Assembly (NCBI GenBank): GCA_903928755.1
Contig: CAIYSH010000222.1
Location: 1 to 40,498, forward strand
Reading direction: 5' to 3'
DNA from: an uncultured Alphaproteobacteria bacterium
GTDB taxonomy: Bacteria > Pseudomonadota > Alphaproteobacteria > Caulobacterales > Caulobacteraceae
DNA length: 40,498 bases
Shown here piece after piece: positions 7,022-15,643 of this stretch. The position numbers and the translations under genes are program-made. Within the stretch, counting starts at the first letter, position 1. Each line of letters opens with the position of its first letter. The notes beneath the pieces are model-generated. The model had not been told where the DNA came from, did not search any database, and worked only from the letters and a program-made list of their open reading frames with translations.

Positions 7022-7138
7022 GACAAGGTTCCGTGATGATCGGGATGTCCGTTTACATCCGTTTCGAGGCCGCGGCTGCTAACATGAGGTTGGGGGCGAT
7101 GCAATGACGGGCCTGTCGCGACGGCAATAACAGCCTAT

Positions 7139-7789
7139 ATGAAGACTTCCGTAACCCAGGTGAGCGACGAAACCCAAGTGCTTCAGATGATCATCTTTGC
7201 CGCCCTGGCCGCCGTGGTCCTGTTCCAGCTCTATTCGGTGCTGGGCCGCAGGATCGGTCGACAACCGGAAGACGCCGCGGCCGGTCCGGCCCTCGGTCCG
7301 CCGGTCAGCGAGCCGGGCCTGGTCCCGGAAACCCCCGCCCTGGATGGTGCTGCGGTTACGGGCCTGGCGGCCATCAAGGCCAGAGACAGTGGATTTGACC
7401 CCCTTAGCTTTCTGAATGGGGCCCGCTCCGCCTACCAGAAAATTGTCCAGGCCTTTGCGGCAGGCGACCGCGAAAGCCTGAAAGACCTGCTGTCGGCCCC
7501 GGTCATGGCCGCCTTCGACCGTGAAATTACGGCCCGGGAAGCCGCTGGTCGCACGGAAGCGATTGAGTTCCTGCAGTTTCCCCGGGCCGATCTGGAAAAA
7601 GCGATGGTCGAGGGTGAGATTGCCCGCCTGACGGTCCGCTTCCTCGGCGAATTGCGCAGCCGCACCAAGGGGCCGGAAGGGGAAGGGGTCGAGGACCGCC
7701 GGACGGCCGAACTCTGGACTTTCGAACGGACGCTGGACAGCCGTGATCCCAACTGGGTCCTTGTCCAGGTCGGCGCAGCGGAGGCCTGA
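7139..7789 (+). CDS. Tim44-domain inner-membrane protein
   Basis: 216 aa. One membrane helix near the N-terminus (MIIFAALAAVVLFQLYSVLG) is followed by an Ala/Pro-rich linker and a soluble C-terminal Tim44-like domain from about residue 95 (FLNGARSAYQKIVQAFAAGD, then AELWTFERTL). Bacterial members (TimA) sit in the inner membrane; the role is poorly known, and a link to membrane or envelope protein handling is inference. The start is uncertain: ATG 7139, GTG 7160 and ATG 7187 are all in frame and none has a strong ribosome site. ATG 7187 would put the helix at the very N-terminus. It lies 4 nt before mltA. Confidence 0.88.
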   Translation: MKTSVTQVSDETQVLQMIIFAALAAVVLFQLYSVLGRRIGRQPEDAAAGPALGPPVSEPGLVPETPALDGAAVTGLAAIKARDSGFDPLSFLNGARSAYQKIVQAFAAGDRESLKDLLSAPVMAAFDREITAREAAGRTEAIEFLQFPRADLEKAMVEGEIARLTVRFLGELRSRTKGPEGEGVEDRRTAELWTFERTLDSRDPNWVLVQVGAAEA

Positions 7790-7793
7790 AGCC

Positions 7794-8936
7794 ATGCGGC
7801 CGGACAGGCTTGCAGCCGTCGCGGCCCTGCTGATCCTTGGCGCCTGTGCCAGCACGCCGAAGACGCTGCAGGTCCGGGTGCCTGTGCCCGCTCGGAATGT
7901 TGCCCCTGCCGAGCCGGTTCCGACCGCGCCCCCTCCGACCGCGCCCCCTCCGGGCGAGGTGTTGGCAGAGGGGTTTTCCGACCTGCCGGGATGGCCGCAG
8001 GAGGATCACGCAGGGGCCCTCCGGGCCTTCCTCCAGACCTGCATGGCCGCCCGTGACGCTGACATGGCCGTGGTCTGTCGCCGGGCGGGGACCATGATCG
8101 ACCCCGATGAGGTCCACGCCCGCGCCTTTTTCGAAGACAATTTCCGCCCCGAGCGCCTGTCGGGGGAAGGCCTGCTTACCGCCTATTTTGCCCCGGAATA
8201 CGAGGCCCGGACTGCGCCGGACGAAGATTTCTTCGCCCCTGTGCGGCCAAGGCCCGCTGACCTGATGATCCGGGACGGGCAGGCCTGGAAGTCAGGAGCC
8301 AACGGCACCCTGACCCCCTATCCTGACCGTGCCGCCATTGAGGCCCAGCCCAGCGCAGATGCCCTGGCCTGGATGCGGCCGGAAGACCTGTTCTTCCTGC
8401 AGGTCCAGGGATCCGGCGTCCTGACCTATGAGGATGGCCGGCGCGAAAAAGTGCTCTATGCCGGCAATAACGGTCAGGCCTTTGTCGGGATCGCCGCGCC
8501 CATGCGTCGCCAGGGCCTGTTGCCGGAGAACGGCACCTCCGGCGAGGCGATCCGGGCCTGGCTGTCTGCCCACCGGGGCCCTGAGGCCGAGGCCGTCATG
8601 CGCCTCAATCCCCGCTATGCATTCTTCCGGACAACGCCCGACGACGGCATTGCCCCCCTGGGCGCTGCGGGCCTGCCCCTGCCATCAGGCCGGGCCATTG
8701 CCGTCGACCCCAGACATCACGGCTATGGGGAGCTGATCTGGATCGATGCCGATGCGCCCAATCTGTCCGGTGCCTTTCCGGCCTATCAGCGACTGGTCAG
8801 CACCCTGGACACCGGTGGCGCGATCAAGGGCGAAATCCGGGCCGACCTCTATCTGGGTCAGGGGGCCGCCGCCGGGCTCGAGGCCGGTCGTGTCCGGCAT
8901 GTCCTGCGCATGCACAAGCTGGTTCCCAGACCGTGA
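7794..8936 (+). CDS. mltA: Membrane-bound lytic murein transglycosylase A, lipoprotein
   Basis: 380 aa. MltA cleaves peptidoglycan to 1,6-anhydro-muropeptides at the outer membrane. The N-terminus is a lipoprotein signal with lipobox LGAC, so export and acylation are expected. The catalytic core has AYFAPEYEARTAP, FFLQVQGSGVL and YAGNNGQAFVGI, and the C-terminal 3D domain carries the LDTGGAIKGEIRADLYLG motif with its three Asp. ATG 7794 is chosen over GTG 7743 because it starts the lipoprotein signal and is preceded by GGAGG with 9 nt spacing. A 15-bp tandem duplication lies in the linker after the lipobox. It is followed by smr with a GTGA overlap. Confidence 0.94.
   Translation: MRPDRLAAVAALLILGACASTPKTLQVRVPVPARNVAPAEPVPTAPPPTAPPPGEVLAEGFSDLPGWPQEDHAGALRAFLQTCMAARDADMAVVCRRAGTMIDPDEVHARAFFEDNFRPERLSGEGLLTAYFAPEYEARTAPDEDFFAPVRPRPADLMIRDGQAWKSGANGTLTPYPDRAAIEAQPSADALAWMRPEDLFFLQVQGSGVLTYEDGRREKVLYAGNNGQAFVGIAAPMRRQGLLPENGTSGEAIRAWLSAHRGPEAEAVMRLNPRYAFFRTTPDDGIAPLGAAGLPLPSGRAIAVDPRHHGYGELIWIDADAPNLSGAFPAYQRLVSTLDTGGAIKGEIRADLYLGQGAAAGLEAGRVRHVLRMHKLVPRP
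7920..7949 (+). repeat. 15-bp tandem duplication in mltA linker
   Basis: Two exact copies of CCGACCGCGCCCCCT at 7920-7934 and 7935-7949, encoding PTAPP twice. It lies in the Pro-rich spacer between the lipid anchor and the catalytic domain and keeps the frame, so copy number could vary between strains with little harm. Confidence 0.85.
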
Positions 8937-9475
8937 AGCGTCCCGTCCGCCCGGAGGAGCAGAGGCTCTGGTCCATGGTCGCCGCCACGGTCCATCCCCT
9001 GCCTGGCCGTCCTCATCCCGAGGGGCCGTCGGCCATTCCCGATACAGCAGCTCCAGGGGAGGCCCTGTCGCCGCCAAAGCCGGGGGCGGGCGGCCTGACG
9101 GCAGGGCCGGTTCCCGCAAGGCCCGGTCTTGCGCCGCCGCCGCCGTCCAAGGTCATCGAACCGGGCCGCCGACACCGGATTGCCCGGGAGCGCGACCCCA
9201 TCGGTGCCCACATAGACCTGCACGGCATGGATCAGGCCCGGGCCCGCACGGTGCTGGAGGCCTTCATCTTCCGCAGCTGGAATGAGGGCATGCGGGCAGT
9301 TCTGGTGATTACCGGCAAGGGCCTGCGCGGAGACGGGGTCCTGCGGCGCATGACCCCCGAATGGCTGGCAGACGCGAGACTGCGGGATGTGGTGGCAGGC
9401 ATTTCAGAGGCCCAGAGGCGACATGGGGGGGAGGGCGCGCTCTATGTCGCCCTCAAGCGTCACCCCCGCGCCTGA
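8933..9475 (+). CDS. Smr-domain protein
   Basis: 180 aa. The N-terminal half is basic and Pro-rich; the Smr domain fills about residues 95-178 with IDLHGMDQARARTVLEAF, VLVITGKGLRGDGVLRRMTP and a final GEGALYVALKR. Smr domains bind or nick nucleic acids; the substrate of this family of single-domain proteins is not settled. GTG start at 8933 overlaps the mltA stop, so tim44-mltA-smr looks like one unit. Its 3' end overlaps the convergent symporter gene by 16 nt. Confidence 0.92.
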   Translation: MKRPVRPEEQRLWSMVAATVHPLPGRPHPEGPSAIPDTAAPGEALSPPKPGAGGLTAGPVPARPGLAPPPPSKVIEPGRRHRIARERDPIGAHIDLHGMDQARARTVLEAFIFRSWNEGMRAVLVITGKGLRGDGVLRRMTPEWLADARLRDVVAGISEAQRRHGGEGALYVALKRHPRA

Positions 9476-10710
9476 CCCTTGCCCCAGCGGGCGGCCCAGG
9501 CGGTGATGCCCACATCGCCGGTGACATTGCCGATGGTCCGGGAAAAGTCCGGCAGGGTCTCCACGGCCAGCAACAGGGGCAGGAGCTCCATGGGGACTCC
9601 CATGGCCCCGCAGATCGGCACCATGGTTGCAAAGAAGGTTATGGAGCTGGCAACGCCCACGGCGGCAAGGCTGACAATGCAGGCGACGACGACCCCGACC
9701 GCCAGCTGGGCTGGCCCCAGATGCACCCCGTAAATGTGCGCCACATAGATGGCGACGGCCAGATTTCCGGCCGGGCTGGTGATCCGGAACAGGGCCACCG
9801 CCATGGGCAGGACCAGGCCCCTGACGCTCTGGGAGATGCCGAGCCTTTCCGTGGCTTCCAGCATGACCGGCAAGGACGCCAGGGAGGACTGGGTCGAGAT
9901 CGCCATGGCCTCTACCGGGATCAGGGCGGTCAGCAGCTTTCCTCCCGGAATCCGCCCGCCGAAGACCGCCATGACCAGACCGAGCACCCCGGCCAGCAGG
10001 CACATGATCGAGACGATGATCACGTATTGACCCAGTATGCCAACCGCTCCGAAACCCGTCCTGGCACCCACCACAAAGGCCAGAAGGAAGACCCCCAGGG
10101 GGGCGATCTTCAGGACCCAGTCGACAATGACCATCATCGTCGCCTGGACCGCATCAAACAGGCTGAACAGCACCTCCCGTCGGCCGGTCTCCAGCCGGGT
10201 CGCGGCAAGGCCGAAAACCAGCCCGAAGAAGACGATGGAGGCCATCGCCCCCTCAGCTGCCGCCTTGACCGGATTGGCGGGAATGAAGGATTTCAGCATC
10301 TCCATCATGGGTGGCGAGGCGGGAACCTGGGAACCCAGGCCCACAGCCGAGGCACGCAGGGCTTCTGCCGCGGCCAGGGGTGCTGGCCACAGGTCCAGCA
10401 GGGCCGGGGTGGCGATGGCGGCAATGGTGGTCGAGACCAGGAGCATGACCGCAAAAACCAGCAGGGTGCGACCGGGCAGTCCGCCGCCCTTCAGGGTGCC
10501 GGCCGCCTGGGCCACGCCCACCACCAGCAGGGAAAAGACCAGGGGGATGATGGTCATGCGAAGGGCGTCGAGCCAGATGCCCCCCAGGGCCTCGCAGGTC
10601 GACACCAGCTGTGCCGCCAGACCCGGTTGCAGGTGCGGCGACAGGGCCCCGAGAACAAGGCCCAGGATCAGGCCAATGAGAATACGGGTTGTAAGGGCGT
10701 GGAACGTCAT
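9460..10710 (-). CDS. Dicarboxylate/amino acid:cation symporter (DAACS family)
   Basis: 416 aa from ATG 10710, with about eight hydrophobic segments. The serine-rich signature TQSSLASLPVML matches the re-entrant loop motif of GltP/DctA-type transporters, and later helices have the RITSPAGNLAVAIYVAH segment. The family moves glutamate, aspartate or C4-dicarboxylates with Na+ or H+; the exact substrate cannot be read here. The frame is open to 10773, but residues from that extension would precede the first helix by 20 and are not family-like. Single gene, divergent from the exported protein at 10823. Confidence 0.9.
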   Translation of the reverse strand: MTFHALTTRILIGLILGLVLGALSPHLQPGLAAQLVSTCEALGGIWLDALRMTIIPLVFSLLVVGVAQAAGTLKGGGLPGRTLLVFAVMLLVSTTIAAIATPALLDLWPAPLAAAEALRASAVGLGSQVPASPPMMEMLKSFIPANPVKAAAEGAMASIVFFGLVFGLAATRLETGRREVLFSLFDAVQATMMVIVDWVLKIAPLGVFLLAFVVGARTGFGAVGILGQYVIIVSIMCLLAGVLGLVMAVFGGRIPGGKLLTALIPVEAMAISTQSSLASLPVMLEATERLGISQSVRGLVLPMAVALFRITSPAGNLAVAIYVAHIYGVHLGPAQLAVGVVVACIVSLAAVGVASSITFFATMVPICGAMGVPMELLPLLLAVETLPDFSRTIGNVTGDVGITAWAARWGKGQARG

Positions 10711-10822
10711 GGACGCAGGATTGCCACAAGTCGGGCCTGTGACCAGCTCAAAACGTAAATCCGACCCCGGCATGCTGAAGGCGCCTGCTCATCTGGCGGG
10801 TTTCTGCCTATGCTTGCCAACC

Positions 10823-11434
10823 ATGCGTCCTGTCTTTCCCGCCCTTGTGTTCCTGGCCCTGGCTATGCCTGCGGCCGCGGCTGATCGGGGCAGCGTCCAT
10901 CCCCGGGAGACCGTGCGGGATGCCGTCCTGGCACCCCTTGAGGATCTGAACCTGAAGGAAACGCCCATACCGGAGGTTCTGTCCCGGGCCCGATCGGAGC
11001 CCTATGCCCTTCATGGCCTGGATCACTGTGAGGCGATTGCTGCGGAAATAGGTCGGCTGGATGCGGCCCTGGGCCCTGACCTTGACGAGGTTCCGCCCCC
11101 GGACAGACGATCGGATGCCGCCCGGCTTGCTGCTGAGATCAAGGGTGCGGGTCTGGCCGAAGTGCGCGACAGGTCCCGATCCCTGCTGCCGGTTCGCGGC
11201 TGGGTGCGGAAAATCAGCGGTGCCGCCGCCCATGACCGTAAACTGGTCGCCGCCATCCGCGCAGGCGAGGTCCGGCGGGGCTTTCTGAAAGGCACGGGCA
11301 TGCACATGAACTGTGCGCCGCCGGCGGCGCCGTCCTGGTTCGTTCCTCACAAGCCGAAGCCCCCATCCCCACCAGCCCGTCTGTGGGACAGGTTCCTGGC
11401 CTGGTTCCGCCAGTGGTGGCCGTGGCACCGATAG
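10823..11434 (+). CDS. Exported protein of unknown function with Trp-rich tail
   Basis: 203 aa; I do not recognise a family. The first 19 residues (MRPVFPALVFLALAMPAAA) form a signal peptide with likely cleavage after AAA. The mature part is mostly helical and charged, with two cysteines (in LDHCEAIA and HMNCAPP) that could pair in the periplasm. It ends with a Pro-rich linker and WDRFLAWFRQWWPWHR, five Trp in 16 residues with several Arg, which could lie on a membrane surface. The frame is open far upstream, but only this ATG starts a signal peptide. It converges on hisE with 11 nt between stops. Confidence 0.75.
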   Translation: MRPVFPALVFLALAMPAAAADRGSVHPRETVRDAVLAPLEDLNLKETPIPEVLSRARSEPYALHGLDHCEAIAAEIGRLDAALGPDLDEVPPPDRRSDAARLAAEIKGAGLAEVRDRSRSLLPVRGWVRKISGAAAHDRKLVAAIRAGEVRRGFLKGTGMHMNCAPPAAPSWFVPHKPKPPSPPARLWDRFLAWFRQWWPWHR

Positions 11435-11445
11435 ACGGCCCCTGC

Positions 11446-11787
11446 TTAACCCGGCTCGTTCTCAGGGTTCCGGCCGGCTTTTTCTGCGAGGCCCGATGTG
11501 CCCTCCCGGGCTTCGAGTTTCGCAGCCACCGCATCGAGGGAGACACCCGCTGCCGTAAGCAGGACGAGGAAGTGATAGACAAGATCGGCGCTCTCTGCGG
11601 CCAGACTGTCGGGATTGCCCTGAATGGCGGCGATGACCACCTCGACGGCTTCCTCCCCGAACTTCTTGGCGGGACGTTCAATCCCCTGGGCCAGCAGCTG
11701 GGCGGTATAGGAGCTGTCGGGATCAGTTCCCTGCCTGGCTGCTATGGTCGCTGAAAGCCGCGCCACGGCCTCTGAAAACCGGGTCAT
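11446..11787 (-). CDS. hisE: Phosphoribosyl-ATP pyrophosphatase
   Basis: 113 aa, the stand-alone HisE form. It hydrolyses PR-ATP to PR-AMP, step two of histidine synthesis. The MazG-like helical core has SYTAQLLAQGIERPAKKFGEEAVE with the acidic metal-binding residues, then ESADLVYHFLVLL. The start overlaps the hisF stop (ATGA). It is the last gene of the pfkB-hisB-hisH-hisA-hisF-hisE run. Confidence 0.95.
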   Translation of the reverse strand: MTRFSEAVARLSATIAARQGTDPDSSYTAQLLAQGIERPAKKFGEEAVEVVIAAIQGNPDSLAAESADLVYHFLVLLTAAGVSLDAVAAKLEAREGTSGLAEKAGRNPENEPG

Positions 11788-12581
11788 GCGTGCATCTCCG
11801 ACTGGCGAACGGGTATGCCTGCCGCAGCCATGGCCGCCTTGACCTGGGCGATGGAGACATCTCCGAAGTGGAAGATCGAGGCGGCGAGGACGGCATCGGC
11901 CCCACCGGTCAGGACCGCGTCGACCATATGCCGGGCATTTCCGGCACCACCCGAGGCGATCACCGGCACATTTACCGCCGACGTGACGGCTTTCAGCAGG
12001 TCCAGATCATAGCCGGTCCTGGCCCCATCTCGGTCCATGGAGGTCAGCAGGATCTCGCCAGCCCCGCGTTTTACCGCGTCCACGGCATAATCCACCACAT
12101 CCAGGCCGGTGTCAGTCCGGCCGCCATAGGTGAAGACCCGCCAGCCGTCATTGCCGCGGCCGCCCCCCGAAACCGACGGACCGTGCTTGGCGTCAATGGC
12201 CACCACGACTGCCTGGGACCCGAAGGCATCGGCGCAGTCGCTGATCAGATCGCGGTTTTCTACGGCGGCGGTGTTGATGCTGATCTTGTCGGCCCCGGCC
12301 AGCAGCAGGCGCCTTGCATCCTCAACCTTGCGGATGCCGCCCCCGACCGACAGGGGCATGAAGCAGACATCCGCCGTCCGGGCGATGACGTCGAGAATGG
12401 CCCCCCGGCCTTCATGGCTGGCGGTGATGTCCAGGAACATCAGTTCATCAGCCCCGGCCGCATCATAGGCCCGGGCCTGTTCCACCGGATCGCCGGCGTC
12501 GCGCAGGGCGACGAAGTTCACGCCCTTGACCACCCGGCCATCCTTGACGTCGAGACAGGGTATGACGCGGACCTTGAGCAT
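11784..12581 (-). CDS. hisF: Imidazole glycerol phosphate synthase, cyclase subunit
   Basis: 265 aa, (beta/alpha)8 barrel. With HisH it turns PRFAR and ammonia into IGP and AICAR. Catalytic Asp11 (VIPCLDVKDG) and Asp130 (VVAIDAKHG) are both at their canonical positions. LSVGGGIR and ASGGAGNARHM are the phosphate-binding loops. The start shares one base with the hisA stop (TGATG), and the stop overlaps the hisE start. Confidence 0.97.
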   Translation of the reverse strand: MLKVRVIPCLDVKDGRVVKGVNFVALRDAGDPVEQARAYDAAGADELMFLDITASHEGRGAILDVIARTADVCFMPLSVGGGIRKVEDARRLLLAGADKISINTAAVENRDLISDCADAFGSQAVVVAIDAKHGPSVSGGGRGNDGWRVFTYGGRTDTGLDVVDYAVDAVKRGAGEILLTSMDRDGARTGYDLDLLKAVTSAVNVPVIASGGAGNARHMVDAVLTGGADAVLAASIFHFGDVSIAQVKAAMAAAGIPVRQSEMHA

Positions 12582-13312
12582 CAGAGGGCGACTTTCAGGG
12601 CCTCGGCCGGATCAATGGCCCCGTTATAGAGGGCGCGGCCAAGAACGGCGCCGGCGATGGGTGTGCCCTTGTGGGCCTGGAGCCGGACAATGTCATCGAC
12701 CGTGGCCAGACCGCCTGCGGCTATGACCGGAATGGAAACGGCGTCGGCTATGGCCCCGAAGGCTTCGACATCGAAGCCCATGACCGTTCCGTCCCGGTCG
12801 ATGTCGGTGATGATCAGGGCCCCGACCCCGCCATCCTCGAACCGCCTGGCCACCGTCACGGCGTCGAGATCCGTGCTTTCGGTCCAGCCCTGGGTGGCAA
12901 CCTTGCCGCCGCGGATGTCGATGCTGACCGCAATCTGTTCCGGCCAGAGGAAGGCGGCCTCATTGACGATGTGGGGCAGGGTCACGGCAATGGTGCCAAG
13001 GATTACCCGGGAAACTCCGGCCTCGATCCAGCGTTCGATGTCCTTGAGGGAGCGGATGCCGCCCCCCAGCTGGACGGGAACCGAAACGGATTCAAGTATG
13101 GCCTCCACGGCTTTTTCATTGATGGCCCGCCCCTCGACGGCACCGTTCAGGTCGACCACATGCAGCCAGTGGAACCCGGAGCCCGCCCAGGCCCGGGCCT
13201 GATCGGCGGGGGAGGCGTTGAACACGGTGGCGGTATTGAGGTCGCCATGGAGGACGCGCACGCACTGGCCGTCCTTGAGATCGATGGCCGGATAAAGGAT
13301 CAAGGTCGCCAC
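12581..13312 (-). CDS. hisA: ProFAR isomerase (HisA)
   Basis: 243 aa, (beta/alpha)8 barrel that isomerises ProFAR to PRFAR. ILYPAIDLKDGQCVR carries the first catalytic Asp (Asp11) and IITDIDRDGTVMG the second. The start appears to be GTG at 13312, which places the gene 13 nt inside the 3' end of hisH; an alternative start slightly downstream would reduce that overlap but shorten the first strand. Confidence 0.96.
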   Translation of the reverse strand: MATLILYPAIDLKDGQCVRVLHGDLNTATVFNASPADQARAWAGSGFHWLHVVDLNGAVEGRAINEKAVEAILESVSVPVQLGGGIRSLKDIERWIEAGVSRVILGTIAVTLPHIVNEAAFLWPEQIAVSIDIRGGKVATQGWTESTDLDAVTVARRFEDGGVGALIITDIDRDGTVMGFDVEAFGAIADAVSIPVIAAGGLATVDDIVRLQAHKGTPIAGAVLGRALYNGAIDPAEALKVAL

Positions 13313-13932
13313 TCCAGGAAGCGCGCCAGCAGGGCCAGACCGGCGCTCTGTGACTTTTCAGGATGAAACTGCACGCCCGCAACATTGTCCCGGGCGACCG
13401 CGGCGGGGAAGGCCCCGCCATGATCGACATAGGCCGCCACATGGGCGGGGTCGTCCGGAAAGAATGCGAAGGAGTGGGTGAAATACATGGGGGCGTCGCC
13501 AATCCCGGCAATCAGGGGCGGGCCGTGCGGATCCATCAGGTTGTTCCAGCCCATATGCGGCACCTTGGCCTCCGGAGTGGAGGGGGAAATGCGCTTCACG
13601 TCGCCGGGAATCCAGCCCAGACCTGTGGTCTCGCCAAACTCCAGCCCACGGCTGGCGACCAGCTGCATGCCGACACAGATTCCGAGAAAGGGCCTGCCCT
13701 TGCGACGGACAGCTTCATCCAGAGCCGCTTCCAGACCTGGCCTGGCCTGAAAGGCCCGCATGCAGGCGGCGAAGGCTCCGACGCCGGGCAGGACAATACG
13801 GTCGGCGCTGAGGATATCTTCCGGTGCACAGGTCACGACGATTTCCGCCGTGCCGTCAGCCGCACGGATGAGCGCCTTTTCAGCCGAGCGCAGATTGCCC
13901 GAGCCATAGTCGATCAGGGCGACCTTGTTCAT
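13300..13932 (-). CDS. hisH: Imidazole glycerol phosphate synthase, glutaminase subunit
   Basis: 210 aa, class I glutamine amidotransferase that feeds ammonia to HisF. The triad is visible: Cys86 in FLGICVGMQ, and His190 with Glu192 in GVQFHPEKS. The N-terminus VALIDYGSGNLRS is the family start. It lies 5 nt after hisB and overlaps hisA by 13 nt. Confidence 0.97.
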   Translation of the reverse strand: MNKVALIDYGSGNLRSAEKALIRAADGTAEIVVTCAPEDILSADRIVLPGVGAFAACMRAFQARPGLEAALDEAVRRKGRPFLGICVGMQLVASRGLEFGETTGLGWIPGDVKRISPSTPEAKVPHMGWNNLMDPHGPPLIAGIGDAPMYFTHSFAFFPDDPAHVAAYVDHGGAFPAAVARDNVAGVQFHPEKSQSAGLALLARFLEWRP

Positions 13933-13937
13933 CGGAT

Positions 13938-14528
13938 CTAGAGCACGCCCTTGGTGGAGGGGGCCTGGCCCAGGGTCTTGGGGTCCAGCTCGACCGCGTC
14001 ACGCAGGGCCCGGGCCAGGGCCTTGAAACCGCTCTCGGCAATATGGTGGCTGTTGTCCCCATAGAAGGTTTCCAGGTGGACGCAGGCCCCGCAGTTCATG
14101 GCAAAGGCGTGGTGGAATTCCTTGAACAGCTCGGTGTCCATGTCGCCGACCTTGGGGGTCCTGTAGGTCACCTTCCAGATCAGATAGGCGCGGTTGGACA
14201 GGTCCAGGGCGCAACGGGTCAGGGTCTCGTCCATGGGAACATAGGCATGGCCGAACCGCCGGACACCCTTGAAACCGTCGAGGGCCTGGTTGAAGGCCTG
14301 ACCCAGGACAATGCCGGTATCTTCCACCGTGTGGTGCTGGTCGATATGCAGGTCGCCCTGGGTGCGGACCCTGAGGTCAAAGCCCCCGTGCCGGGCAAAG
14401 CTGTCCAGCATGTGGTCGAAAAAGCCGATACCGGTGGCGATGTCAGAAACGCCGGTTCCATCCAGGTCGAGGCTGATCTCGATCTGGGTCTCCTTGGTAT
14501 TGCGAACCACCTGGGCTGTGCGCGCCAT
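13938..14528 (-). CDS. hisB: Imidazoleglycerol-phosphate dehydratase
   Basis: 196 aa, the single-domain dehydratase without a phosphatase domain. It binds Mn through the repeated His motifs: FFDHMLDSFARHGGFDL, DQHHTVEDTGIVLG and NSHHIAES are all present. It begins 2 nt after the stop of the upstream pfkB-type gene and is followed by hisH after 5 nt. Confidence 0.97.
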   Translation of the reverse strand: MARTAQVVRNTKETQIEISLDLDGTGVSDIATGIGFFDHMLDSFARHGGFDLRVRTQGDLHIDQHHTVEDTGIVLGQAFNQALDGFKGVRRFGHAYVPMDETLTRCALDLSNRAYLIWKVTYRTPKVGDMDTELFKEFHHAFAMNCGACVHLETFYGDNSHHIAESGFKALARALRDAVELDPKTLGQAPSTKGVL

Positions 14529-14530
14529 GA

Positions 14531-15520
14531 TCAGAGTCCCTTCTGCGCGGCCAGATCGGCCAGGCGGACCTGCGGCCGCGGGCCATAATGCGAAATGACT
14601 TCGGCCGCCGCCAGCGAGCCCAGCTGGCCGCAGACCTCCAGGGGCCGGTCGGCGGCGAGGCCGAACATGAAGCCGGCGGCATACTGGTCTCCGGCACCGG
14701 TGGTGTCGATCACCCTGTCGACGGAAAAGGCCGCAACTTCCACGGCTTCGGTTCCGCGCAGGATGACAGACCCCCCTGCGCCGCGGGTCACTGCCGCCAG
14801 CTTGACCTTGGTCCGCAGGCGGCTGAGGGCCTCCAGGAAATCATCGGTCTCGAACAGGGTGCAGACTTCATTCTGGTTGGCGAAGACCAGGTCTACCTGG
14901 GTTTCGAGGAAGGCCAGCAGGCCTTCCCGATGACGCTCGGCGACAAAGCCGTCCGAGAGGGTCAGGGCGATCATCCGACCACTGGCCCGGGCCAGGCCTG
15001 CGGCCTTGGCAAAGGCACGGCGGGCGGCTTCAGCGTCGAACAGATAGCCTTCCAGATAGACGATCCGGGCCGCCTCGATGATTTTCGCGTCGACATCGTC
15101 AGCGGTGAATTCCGTGGAGGCCCCCAGGAAGGTGCACATGGTGCGCTCGCCGTCCGGGGTGACATTGATCAGGCTGCGGGCTGTGGCGGGACCGCCGATC
15201 AGGGGTGGGGTGTCGAAATGGGCCCCGATGGCCCGCATGTCATGGACGAAGACGTCGCCGAGCTGGTCCTTTGCCACCTTGCCCATATAGGCAGCCCGTC
15301 CGCCGAAGCTGGCAATGCCGGCAATGGTATTGCCTGCTGATCCGCCAGAGGTTTCGACCCCGGCCGCCATGCGGGAATAGAGGTCGGTGCTGCGGACCTC
15401 ATCGACCAGCATCATGGCCCCCTTGTCGAGACCTTCGGCCTGGAGGAAGGTGTCCTCGGCGGGCGCGATCACATCGACAATGGCATTGCCGATGGCGGCG
15501 ACGTCGTAAAGCAGCGTCAT
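14531..15520 (-). CDS. PfkB-family sugar/nucleoside kinase (adenosine-kinase-like)
   Basis: 329 aa. PfkB signature 1 region is SGGSAGNTIAGIASFGG, and signature 2 is DTTGAGDQYAAGFMFG from residue 272, with the catalytic base Asp278. The overall arrangement (N-terminal AAIGNAIVDVIAP, VYLEGYLFD mid-protein) is that of alphaproteobacterial proteins annotated as adenosine kinase, but ribokinase-like activity is possible. It is the first gene of the his run, 2 nt before hisB. HisF releases AICAR, a purine precursor, so a nucleoside kinase here would fit, but this is inference. Confidence 0.88.
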   Translation of the reverse strand: MTLLYDVAAIGNAIVDVIAPAEDTFLQAEGLDKGAMMLVDEVRSTDLYSRMAAGVETSGGSAGNTIAGIASFGGRAAYMGKVAKDQLGDVFVHDMRAIGAHFDTPPLIGGPATARSLINVTPDGERTMCTFLGASTEFTADDVDAKIIEAARIVYLEGYLFDAEAARRAFAKAAGLARASGRMIALTLSDGFVAERHREGLLAFLETQVDLVFANQNEVCTLFETDDFLEALSRLRTKVKLAAVTRGAGGSVILRGTEAVEVAAFSVDRVIDTTGAGDQYAAGFMFGLAADRPLEVCGQLGSLAAAEVISHYGPRPQVRLADLAAQKGL

Positions 15521-15643
15521 GGGGCAGGAACTTTCGGCAAGGTCGACCTGGGCGGCTGACTACAGGTAAAGCCGCCCTTGGGCAACGCAGGGCCTGTTGT
15601 CACAGGCTCCATCAGGCATGAATTTCAGAAAAGGATCTGGAGG

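Noticed and set aside
9361..10758. A 465-codon plus-strand open frame opposite the symporter
   Set aside because: The translated sequence is Gly/Gln/Asp/His-rich low-complexity, a typical antisense artefact; the symporter on the other strand is well supported.
13935..13944. TCTAGAGCA at the hisB 3' end, and again at 18454-18462, as further copies of the CTAGAGCA repeat seen at 19478
   Set aside because: Both lie in coding 3' ends where the bases encode normal C-termini and stops, and neither has the opposite arm.
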